Both the position numbers and the translations under genes were made by a program. This document shows positions 32,992 through 43,439 of a DNA stretch of 64,000 nt, piece by piece. Each line of letters starts with the position of its first letter. Within the stretch, counting starts at the first letter, position 1. Where the stretch lies: assembly GCA_047495785.1 (NCBI GenBank), contig JBLDXI010000013.1, positions 3,224,001 to 3,288,000 on the forward strand. Reading direction: 5' to 3'. The notes below the pieces were generated by a model that did no database searches, had not been told where the DNA came from, and worked only from the letters and a program-made list of their open reading frames with translations. This DNA is from Lepidodermella squamata. Taxonomy: Eukaryota > Gastrotricha.

Positions 32992-35440
32992 ATGAAAATC
33001 TTCTTGGCATCTTCTTTACTTGCTATTCATTTAACAGAAGTGGCATCAGCTGCTGTCATCCCTATGAGCAGCCCAATGCCGAAAATTCAAAGCCCCAACG
33101 TAAGCGACGCAAGTCGGAACAAAACTATTCGCATTCTCACTTCAATGTCCTACGGCGGCCTTTTTTCATTCGGTCCAACAATATCAGTCCCGCAACAACT
33201 GGCGCTCGACTGGCTTCATTCACAACCCGACTGGCTGCCTGGGTATCGACTTGAATGCGATCTTGTTGACGATGAAGTATGCAAGCTTAAACCTCTGCAA
33301 TATTCATAAATAATTTTCTAATACCCTATTGCAGGTTGATGACGCCAAAAACCTCGTGAATGTATTCAATGAACTTCGGAGCGGAGCTGAGAGCCGTTTA
33401 CCTTTGATAAGCCCGATGGAATATCCGCTTTTCAGTAATCTGATTACAGCATACGCTTTGAAACACTACAACATGGTTGGGGTCAATATCTACCCGCTGC
33501 CGGAAATGTACGGCGTGAGAGACCACCTGCCGAATTACTTTACATTCGGAGAGAAACAAGACTACTATCAAGAATCCGAGGCGATTTTCATCGCGAAGAT
33601 GGGCTGGCGGCGAGCAGCTATTCTAACCGATACGAATGCTTTCAATGTCATTACTGAAGGGGCCCATATCGAAAATTTGGAGGCTAACAATATCAGCCTA
33701 GTCTACTTCGCAAAATTTCGAGAAGGCACAACCGATGAATACGAGTTGGATTCAACCTTTGAAGAGTTAAAACTGCGAGAACCTCGAATAATCATGAATT
33801 GCGCTGTCAACAGTCTGACAATGGCTTGCTATCTATGGAAATATGGTATGTATGGCCCAGATTATGTCATCATCACATACTCATGGACTAGCTTCGACGA
33901 AACATCGGATATACCAGATTTTGTCGCCAGCTGGTGTACAAGGGAAATCCTTCTCGAGGTTCTCGATGGGATGTTGTTTTTCGGTGATGCGCCTTTGGGC
34001 GACTACTATGGCTTGGATTACAAAGACGTGACAGGCCGGACAAAGCAGGGTATTATGGACGAAGTAAAGACTAGCGTTGATCATCCAGAGCAAGCCCTCG
34101 GTTCGGACTACTGGATAGCTATTTACTACGATCGATTGATAATCCTGGGAGCAATTCTGAACTACACCGAAACCGCTCTGAAAAGGTACAATATGACCTT
34201 GGAGGATTGGACAACAACTTCGGACAACTACGCTCGTGATCCTGAGTTCATTGTGAACTTGCTGAAGGAATCAGTTTATAAGGTGAATATATCTGGAGTT
34301 CGGGGCGAATGGAGCTACGATCGCTACAATCATTGGTCAAATGGTAGTATGCCAATCGTCTACACTCAAACAAGGATTATAGACGGCAACAGGAGCGTTC
34401 AGGAGCCAGTTGCTTTCTATAAGTCAAACTTAAAGGGCGAGAAAACTCAAATCAACCACGCAAGGTTCATTTGGCGTACCAATGACGGGAAAGCTCCTAG
34501 GGACCGTCTTATTCTAGTCAATATTGAAAAACCTCTAATATCGCCTAGTATCAGCATCGTCTTCTACGTTTCCGGATGTTCAGCAATTGGCAGTATAGCA
34601 ATTGTTGCCTTCTTCTCATCTCGTAAGCGCCGTCTCAATCACTGGTTGGCTACAATCCTGATATCTGACTTTGTATTGGCCTGCCAAATCTTTGCTATTC
34701 CTTATACTATTTCAAGTCAAGGTGTGGCGTTGCATTGCTCTGCCATCGGAATTATCGTTGTCCTTGGATTCTCCAGCTTGATTGCGGCGAGTTCTCACAG
34801 AATCAATAACAATATTTTAGGGGTGAAAAGGTACCCAAGGGTGGTCAAGTTGAAATTTACCACAGCGGCATTATTACTCGGCCAAATATTAAATCCCGTG
34901 ACACTATTTGCAGTAGCGCTTTTTAGTCACCCTATTGAGACTGTCTTGAGAAACACATCTTTAGAGTACTCCAAGACAGATAGAAGCTTGGCCTTCAATT
35001 TCCAAGTTCAGGAATGCCTGGTCATTGAATCGATTCTTTCATCAAATACGACCACTGGATTGGTATCCGCTGCTGGATTTGTCATGATGGCCTCAATAAT
35101 TCGTGCAATTCTACTAGCATTCAAGGCCCGATCAATCCTAGGCAAAACGATTGTACCTAAACGATCGAGAAACCTGCGACTGATCACCATAATGAATGAG
35201 TTGAAATACGATTACATGTTCATCTACACTCTGGTCATTTTTATAATTGCTGGTGTGCTGGTCGGTGTTCTGGTCGGGTCCAGCAGCTCTTTGCTAGTGA
35301 TATTGGTTTCGGTGTTGGCGTTACTCGTTGTTTCAATGAACGTGATGCTCGTCGCGCTGGCAATGACTGCAAAAAATGAACCAATCGCCCTAAGACTATC
35401 GAGCGCTGTACGTTTTCTAACAGTGGTGCGGATTCGGTAA
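32992..35440 (+). CDS. Class C GPCR, GABA-B-like (GPCR-1)
   Basis: Two exons, 32992-33276 and 33335-35440, with a 58-nt intron; 796 aa. Signal peptide MKIFLASSLLAIHLTEVASA, then a Venus-flytrap (ANF-receptor type) ligand-binding domain to about residue 490, and a seven-span domain from about residue 500. The first span (SIVFYVSGCSAIGSIAIVAF) is followed by a basic SSRKRRLNHW loop, as in GABA-B receptors. No cysteine-rich linker domain is evident, which fits the GABA-B-like branch rather than metabotropic glutamate or calcium-sensing receptors. The C-terminal tail is very short (after SAVRFLTVVRIR). The expected location is the plasma membrane; the ligand is unknown. A paralogue of the same length lies inside the CP7 intron. 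Confidence 0.88.
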
Positions 35441-36117
35441 GCGCTGTGAACCTGTTCGGAGTCTGTTTCATTAACTTGTGACTGGTGGGATGGGATTTTC
35501 TCTTTTGATGTAAAAACAGTAGTTAATTGACTGTCCCAACCTCAAGTGATTTTTTATATCGAATCGTTTCGGAAACTTTCTATTATTTGGAAAATTCCCA
35601 CTTCTTGAATTATTGCGCAGTATCGGCAATTACAAGAATAAACACAATGTAGTCAGGGAGTTTTTTGTAAATGAAACCTTGGTTTCAAGTTGTCACTTTC
35701 CAATAGGTATATCATTCTCATGGGATTCCGATTAGCTTTCCGATAGCCAGCTAAAGGCTTTATTTTGATGAACACATAATATCATATATCAACCTTTGTC
35801 ATGCTACACGTTTTCGTGATGTGATCAACGTAGTTAAAGCTCTAGGAATGCCTGAAAAATTGCTTGTAAGAAAGTTTTTTACATTCTTCACTTAATTTAA
35901 GAAAACAGCAGTCAAGTAAAAAACAGTGAAGCTTAATTCGGAATTTTTTATAGTTGTGTTTCAGTCAAGTTCAAGAGGACTGGATCGCCATTTTCAGCGA
36001 AAAATCTTCCCAAGCCGTAATCGCTTCACGATTTAGGTGAAAAGAACGAAATATCCTGCATTTGGCACAATCACCACTGCATTCTTTATTTTCCCATTGT
36101 CATCAATTTAGAACATT
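35441..36117. other. Intergenic, GPCR-1 to ankyrin gene
   Basis: About 680 nt with no supportable gene. An AATAAA is present near 35637 for GPCR-1. A TCATCAATTTAG tract lies 6 nt before the ankyrin-gene ATG and could be a splice acceptor for a leader or a 5' UTR exon. Confidence 0.4.
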
Positions 36118-39100
36118 ATGAAGTCGATATTCATTTGTTTTTTAACTTGTTTCATCGCACCCATCACATGTTTCAAAAATGTTGGCAATGAAAGCGTAAA
36201 TTTGTGTTCCATATTCACAATGCACAATGAAAGTCTTAATTCAGGCATTCAACGAAGCCGTAGTCTCGGGCCAACTGCCAACCGTTCGCCAAATGATCAA
36301 CTTGGGTCTGGTCAACGCAAATTCAACTTCGAAATCCTCAGCGCTTGTCAACGCAGTGCGGACTAACCAAAGCTACGAAATGGTTGAGTTTCTTCTGCTA
36401 AAAGGAGCCTACGTCGAAGCGAGAGATGAAAGTGCTCAAGTTAGAAGCGCATACCTCTGGGCTGCAAGAAACGGCCGGTTGGATCTGGTGAGACTTCTTG
36501 TTGAACAGTACAATGCAAGGACTGATGTCCGAGACAGCCGAAACAATACAGCTTTGATGGCTGCTTTCGATGGCGAAGTAACCCCGAATTATTTAAGATT
36601 AGTCTACTACTTGTTGCCGTTTGAATCGCCGAATGACACGAATTCCGACGGTTTAACCGCTCTTCACCTTCTCAGCCGAGTGCAATCGACTGACCCTGTC
36701 CCTTTTGCGAAATTGCTGATCGAACAGTTCAAAATGGATGTCCATGCGAGGGATAACGAAGGCAACACGCCGTTACTCATCGCAGCTAAAACTGGCTATT
36801 CTCTAGCTTTACTGCAGTACCTCGTTGATCAAGGAGCTCATAAACAGGCGAAAAATAATGAAGGCAGTAACATGTTGCTTCAGGCTTGTCAGATCGATAA
36901 GGCGGAATTAGGTATCTTAACCTTCATAAAATTCGCCGTTGAAATAGGCGGAAATGATGCAAAATCAAAGACGACTAAATATGGAACCGCTTGTGACTAT
37001 CACCTACAGTGGCGAGGTGGCACTCAGGTTGACGACACGGTTATCGTCGACATACTGAAATATTTGGTCAGTAAAGGCTATGCTATCAACGCCAAGTCCG
37101 GACCTTATGGTTATACGCCACTAATGTCAGCTGCTTCATCTAGTAATAGAAGACCGGTGGTGCTGGCCTTACTATTAGACATGGGTGCTGATGTGAATGC
37201 GACAAATTATCAAGGCGAAACAGCTTTGGATCTCTCTGTTCCAATCAGCAAGGTGGATTTGCAGAGAGCAGTTTCGGGCCATGAGTTAGGGGCAACTACT
37301 GCGAACTATCGTCATAATTCAACAACAGAAATGTCTTCGGCAATTGCGATGAAACTGCTTAATTTCACCGCAAGTACTAACCGATCGTTAACGCCCAACG
37401 ATGATTTTGGCCTACAGCAGCTTGTCACTGAGATTATATCGGGGGCGAGATCAACTACAACTCCGAAGTTGACAACGACACAATATGTTAAAAGCACTGT
37501 TCGGAATCAAAATCAGGATAGGCTCAACGCTGTGAGTTTTCTTTATTATGCTGGTAGAGATGTGATATCTGTTACCGTGACGTAGCGTAGTGAGTCAGTT
37601 TGAATTGCAAGGTGATAACTGATAACTCAATCATATGAGAAAGTTCACGATTTTAGAAAAGTGGGTAATATTGGGCTCTTACTTTCAATGAAATAACGAA
37701 TTTGTTTCTGAAATCAACCGATGAATCATCAATTAGCTCACCTAATTTTTGACCCCCAGCTTATTCCTAAATATGGCTGTAATATTTAGCTGTGTTCTCT
37801 TTCCAATATATCTACGTTTTTATACATCTGTTCTCTCTCATATTTTTTCAGAAATTTGTGAACTACGTTATAGATGGTAACATCTCTGCCGTACGTGAGA
37901 TGATACGTCTCAATCAAGCGCGCGGTGATGCCGCTCTTATGGTTCCTGACGATTATTACGCTCTTTGTTTGGGGCGAATCGAACTAATACCTGTCCCAGC
38001 AGTTTCCGCTGCAATGTTCGTAGAAAATCCTTCTCTGGAAATGCTTCAAGTGCTACTCGAAAACGATGGCGATGCGAATGCGATTCATCCCAAGGCTAGA
38101 AAATCCGCCCTAATGCTCGCAGCTGAGATGGGTCGTGTTGATCTTGTCAAATTGCTCGTAAAATATGGAGCAGATGTTGACCTGGAATACAACGACAGGA
38201 CGGCAATTATATACGCTGCTTCTAAAAGTCTAGAAATCGTTAAATTCCTAGTGTCAGAGGGAGCTACGAATGAACTGTGCTCTCTGCTTTCAGAAGCTTG
38301 TCGAACCACTGAGACCCCAGCTCTGCCTATGGTGAAATTTGCTATTGAGGAAGCTGGAAATTCGGTCACTTCTGTATATTTGGATGGATTGCCCCCATTT
38401 GTGATCGCGGTGATGTACTTGAAATCAGCGGATCGCTTCCAAGTTTTCGATTACTTGTTATCAAAAGGGGCTGATGCCCGAGTTAGGGTTAATTCGGGAT
38501 GGCAACCGAATAGTACTCTCTTGCACCTAGCTGTTTACAGAAGCGATGGCGAACTTGCAAGATTCCTGATTAGGAAAGTTAAAATTGGCCTCGAAGAACG
38601 CGACTCCTCTGGGCTAACTCCGCTTTTGGCCGCAGCTCGTCAATATAACCATGCAATGGTTGAATTACTGCTGGACGAAGGCTCGAATTTGACGGCTGTC
38701 GACTACGAAGGCAATAATGCATTTTTACTGGCGTGTATGAGTGGACCTCTTGAGAGTTTCTCCCTGGCCAAATGGCTTGTCGAGATTCATTGTATGAATG
38801 TAAATTCGCAGAACAAAGACAACAGCACCTGCTTAACTATTGTTGCAAGCACCAATCGGGATTACGGTTTCGCAAAATTCCTCGTACAGAAGGGTTATGA
38901 TGTCAATCGAAAATATCAACGCGGAAATTCTCTATTGCACATGATAGAATCCGATTGGTACACAAGTAATATTGATGGGTTGATAGAGGCTGGTGCGGAT
39001 ATCAACGCGAGAAATGACGACGGCTTTACTCCACTAGATTTGGCACTGATTTCCAACTATCCGCCGGCAATTTACAGTCTGCGGAAGGCTGGAGCAGTGA

Positions 39101-39177
39101 CAGCGAAACCGGCACTATTTCTTCTTACAACAAGCGCCCGCGTTACAGAGCCGGCAGATTTCGTTGATTATTATTAG
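36118..39177 (+). CDS. Ankyrin-repeat protein with signal-like N-terminus
   Basis: Proposed exons 36118-36195, 36245-37531 and 37852-39177; all joins are in phase, giving 896 aa. Exon 1 encodes a signal-peptide-like segment (MKSIFICFLTCFIAPITCF). Exons 2 and 3 each encode a run of ankyrin repeats, for example EGNTPLLIAAKTGYSLALLQ, YGYTPLMSAAS, SGLTPLLAAARQYNHAMVEL and DDGFTPLDLALI. Each half begins with a similar unit (FNEAVVSGQLPTVRQMI and FVNYVIDGNISAVREMI), so the halves look like an internal duplication. Alternative: two genes, with the second starting at 37792, where an in-frame hydrophobic stretch (MFSFQYIYVFIHLFSLIFFQ) precedes its repeats. No AATAAA was seen between the halves, while one lies at about 39349, which favours one gene. 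The partner and function are unknown. Confidence 0.78.
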
Positions 39178-40081
39178 ATATTTTCAGAAACATTGCTTTT
39201 GAAACTATAGATTCCTGTGAGAGTCTATTGGGGTTATATGTTCTTAGCAGTTAGCAGTATAAATTGTTGACCTTTGGCGACGTCTGATGAACAGTTTTCT
39301 CAAGGTTTCATTGCCCCATTTTCAATTTGGTATTTTGCTGCGCCTTGAGAATAAAGATAAACGGCACCTGTTTGCTGCCCGTTACACATCTTTGATCGCA
39401 GAATTTATGAAGAGCGTCAGAATACTTGACGAAGGATAGAAGAAGAAACCGAATTTCTCCTTTCACTCCAAGAGTCTAAGAATGGATGAGAACATAGCAG
39501 ATAGCAGCTAATGGCAGTTTTATAGCCCTTGAACCGAAGATAGTGATTTAGAATTCAACCGCTCCGCAATTGTAACCTACAGCAATATAGGTGATTTCTA
39601 AAAATATGCTTTAGTACTGCCGGTCCCTTGCTTTGCAACTACCTATATCGCCTTCTACTTCACGATTTTCATGAAGGGTGAGGGTAACAGAGTAACTGAC
39701 CTCAAGCTCTTACTTGCTGCATGGTAAAACACAGCATCGAACTGCAGACAAAATGCACTATAACTAAAAAAACTAGCCATATAAGGGCTCTGTCGACCGA
39801 AATTATTTTCGGATAATTTATGCTCACAAGACAAAAATCTCAATATCTGATTACCCTCACACATGCTCTTCGCAGTTAAGAACCCACGTAAATACGTGCT
39901 TGACACGCTAGATATTTACCACAGCCCACTCATTATTCATCCTTCATACTTTTTTTCGTCATAACACGGAACCGCGCGTTTTTTTCTCCTATCGCGCTCG
40001 ACCTGAACGTATTTATATAGCGTTTTTGTATTTATCACTGCCTTTGCAGAAAAAATAAGTCTAGAATATCGTTACCGGAAA
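39178..40081. other. Intergenic, ankyrin gene to CP5
   Basis: Contains AATAAA near 39349 and, before CP5, the word TTTATCACT (TGATAA on the other strand) at 40031-40039 and a TTTATATAGCG word near 40012 that could be a TATA box. No gene or repeat was recognised in the remaining 900 nt. Confidence 0.45.
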
Positions 40082-41532
40082 ATGTCCTATATAAATGTCC
40101 TACTCCTTTGCTGCTTCTTTGTGGTCGGAAGCTTGGCCTATTACGACTACACCGGCGAGAAGGTGTTCCATTTCGAACCGAAAACTCAGCAACAAGTCAG
40201 CTTTTTGGAGCAATTCATCGATAAAGATGACTTTGACTTCTGGCTCGCCCCAAGTAGACCTGGTCGAGGGGCCGATGTTCGAGTGAAAGCTGGTTCAGTT
40301 CAAGATTTCATTCGCCAAGCTAATCAAGCACGAATTCCCTACAACATCACGATCAACGACCTGCAAGCGCTGATTGATAATGAAAAGCAGGAAAATTCGG
40401 ATGAGCCAAGGCTTTTGAGGGCTTCCATAAAAGCCACTGATCTCAATTCACTAGTTGTGAAGAAATTCCCTACTTACAGCAATATTGTGGCTTGGCTGGA
40501 TTCGATTTGCGAATCTTACAGAAACTCAACAAAATGCGGCAGTGTTGGTAAATCCTTCGAACAAAGAGATCTACGATACATCCAGGTAAGTAATGTCTCG
40601 AAGGAGAAATTAAAATTTATTAACCATATTTTCATTCTAGATAGGCAACTGGAGCCAACCCACGGTAATTATTGAAGGGGGCGCGCATGCCAGGGAATGG
40701 TTGTCCCCAGCGACGATTATCTACATGATCAATAAGGTTTGAGTCAAACTAATTTAACGACTTCAGATCAAAAATTGTCTTCTTTAGTTTGTAACCAGCA
40801 ATGAACGATCTGTGAAAGAACTTCTCTCCAATTTCAACTGGATCATTTTACCCATGTTAAATCCCGACGGCTATACCTACAGCCAGACACGGGACAGAAT
40901 GTGGCGAAAGAACCGATCGAAAGACTCAAGAACCCCGCTTTACGTTGGCGTTGATCTCAACCGCAATTTCGATTTCGACTTTGGCGGTAAACTTTTCACG
41001 ATATAAATTTCAAATTTTCTCATCAACGATTGTTACAGGATCTGGGGCGAGTACCAACCCTTCTAGTGAGGTCTACCAGGGCAAACGCGCATTTTCCGAG
41101 CCGGAAAGTCGGAGCTGGTCTAACTTTGTCCTGGCTAACAAAGCCAATTTACTGGCGTATTTTTCGATTCATACGTACGCGGAAACTTGGTTCGTGCCCT
41201 TTGGAGCTGGCCCTGAAGACCAACGTTACGGCCCTGACTACAACGAGATGTTGCGAGTCGCTAATATTGGAACGAAGGCCCTATCCGCCGTTAACAACAG
41301 ACCATGGCAGTGCGGAAATACGATGGATATCTACGGCCCAGCGTCTGGCGGCTCTGACGATTGGACGAAAAAGGCGACTGGGGCGAAATACGTCTATACC
41401 TTGGAACTTCGAGCCGGTTCTAATGGAGGCTTCAGAGCCACTGAGTCCGATATTGAGCCAAGTGGGAAAGAAGTGTTTGCCGGGCTTGCCGCGGCTGTTA
41501 ATGCTATGAATAGAACGCTATATCGAGCTTGA
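40082..41532 (+). CDS. Pro-carboxypeptidase, CPB-like pocket (CP5)
   Basis: Four exons: 40082-40585, 40641-40736, 40788-40986 and 41039-41532; 430 aa. Signal peptide MSYINVLLLCCFFVVGSLA, propeptide beginning YTGEKVFHFEP, a longer linker (RLLRASIKATDLNS) before the peptidase, zinc site HAREWLS, WRKNRS, LNRNFD, SIHTYA, the Tyr248 equivalent in DIYGPASGG and catalytic Glu in LELRAG. The residue aligned with 255 is Asp (GGSDDW), which in the family marks carboxypeptidase B-type preference for C-terminal Lys/Arg. One extra residue between Tyr and the GGSD motif makes the numbering slightly uncertain. It is the only CP of the window with this acidic pocket, so a complementary specificity is inferred. 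Confidence 0.93.
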
Positions 41533-41580
41533 TTATTTTTTAATCATGACGCAGAACAAATAAAATAATCGAGAATTTTC

Positions 41581-41694
41581 GAGATAAAATTTGGCAGCCA
41601 TTTTTTACACAGCGTTCCTTATCTCTTTAACAAGGGTTAATGTGAGATAACATCTCCTAGTCCCCTAAAGTTCATCATTTTCTCGTGCAGAAAA
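41581..41694. promoter_or_regulatory. Short promoter region of CP6 with GATA sites
   Basis: Only 162 nt separate the CP5 stop from the CP6 start. CTTATC at 41618-41623 and AGATAA at 41645-41650 are GATA-type sites. CGTGCAG ends 4 nt before the ATG. The gap is short, but it holds AATAAA for CP5 at about 41560, so the two are probably separate transcripts or an operon-like pair. Confidence 0.45.
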
Positions 41695-43010
41695 ATGATT
41701 TTCAAGCTATTTTTAACTATTGGTATTCTTTCAAGCTTCGCATTTGCACAGCAAAGAAGCTATCGGGGTGATCAGGTTTTCCGGCTATTTCCAACATCCG
41801 TCGATCAACTCGAGCTGATTCGGTCTCTTCAAGATGAATCATCCGACCAATACGACTTTTGGTCCGAACCCGTTGCAATCAACACAAAAGTGGACATTAG
41901 AATCGATTCGAAAACAATTCCGAAATTCTTGAATTTGTTAAATGTCACAAAAATCGCTTATTCAATCGCTGTTCCGGATGTTCAAGAGCTTATCGACGAG
42001 GTCGACGCTAAGAGCCAAGCTCAAAGCTATTCAAATGACAGAATTGTTAACACTTATCCAACTTACGATCAACTAAATAGTTGGTTGGAAAGTTTATGCG
42101 TTGGAAACCGCGGTTTGGCTGAATGCGGCGATGTCGGAACATCGACTGAAGATCGTGTAATTAAATACATAAGACTAGGCGCGCCTGCTCAAAAGGGCGA
42201 GAAGAAGCAGAAAATTTGGATTGAGGGCACTATGCATGCTCGAGAATGGCTGTCGACTGGCACTGTTGTCTACATCATCGATCGCCTATTGAATCAATAT
42301 AACACCGATCCTGTTTCTAGAAGGATGTTGGACAATTACGACTGGTACATCATTCCACTGTCAAATCCTGATGGTTACGAGTTCAGCCGACTTCGGGAAC
42401 GACTATGGCGTAAAACTCGCTCGAAACAGACAACAACCTGTTTTGGGGTGGATCCTAACCGAAATTGGGACTACAAGTGGGGTGGCAGTGGGGCCAGTAA
42501 CAATCCTTGCTCAGACACCTACGCTGGTCCTAACGCGTTTTCGGAGCCGGAAGTCAAGGCGCTTGCTGATTTCATATTGGCGAACAAGGACAACACCCGG
42601 GTTTACTTTTCAATCCATTCCTTTTCTCAGCTATGGCTGATTTCCTGGGGTTTCAGACCTAAGCCGACAGACTACAATGAATTGGTAATTTCGAGCTAGC
42701 ATGCATTGAACTCAATTATTTTCATTAAATTCTACAGCTAAGAGTTGCTGATGCTGGAGCTAGAGCTTTGATGGCGGTTAACGGCCGTACGTGGCGAACT
42801 GGAACAATTGTTGATCTGCTGTATGAAGCATCAGGAGTTTCGCAAGACTGGGCGAAAGCTGTTGCTGGCATCAAATACACGTACTGCCTCGAACTGCGCC
42901 CATCCTCTGGCAGTATGAGTGGTTTCGTCCAACCTACCTCGGAAATCGACCCGAGTGGTCGCGAAGTCTGGGCTGGTCTCATCGCTGCTATCGATGCTAT
43001 TCCAGATTGA
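41695..43010 (+). CDS. Pro-carboxypeptidase, M14A family (CP6)
   Basis: Two exons, 41695-42684 and 42738-43010; 420 aa. Signal peptide MIFKLFLTIGILSSFAFA, propeptide YRGDQVFRLFP, zinc site HAREWLS, WRKTRS, PNRNWD, SIHSFS, the Tyr248 equivalent in LLYEASGVS and catalytic Glu in LELRP. Position 255 is Gln (SQDW), neither the hydrophobic CPA nor the acidic CPB residue. The single intron falls just before the LRVADAG segment, the same place as an intron in CP1, CP2, CP7 and CP8. An AATAAA lies at about 43032. Confidence 0.94.
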
Positions 43011-43439
43011 GCTCGCTTTTAAAACAAGCAAAAATAAACCGAAAGCACTACATGAATCCATCACTTTGTTCTCAAGATAATTTAGGTCATTTCAAATTTT
43101 CTCGGGCTTTATACTCACAATTTGCTTTGTGATCGAGGAGAGTTATCAGAAGGTTTATCCAAATTTGGCATCAGTAATTTGTTTACAACAGTACCTCGGA
43201 TTTAAATTAGGGGAAATGCAGCGCCGCCGTGTGACCTTTGGATAATTAGCCAAGATAAGCAACGAATTGAGGCACCAACTCGCACTCATTCCCGGAAGCT
43301 GAGGTTACAAAAAAACGACGGCAATAATTTGATAAGACTTGAGGGCGTGAGGCAATTGCCAAAACCTTATCGCTACCTTTTTAAAGCGTGTCGGAAGTGA
43401 GAAGAGTCCAAGTTTCTGTTTCTATCGCCCCCAAAAACC
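43011..43439 (+). promoter_or_regulatory. CP7 upstream region with three GATA-type sites
   Basis: AGATAAGC at 43253-43260, TGATAAG at 43330-43336 and CTTATC at 43366-43371 lie within 190 nt of the CP7 ATG, followed by a TTTTTAAAGCG word at about 43378 that may act as a TATA box. This is the densest GATA cluster in the window. CP6's poly(A) signal is at the left edge. Confidence 0.5.
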
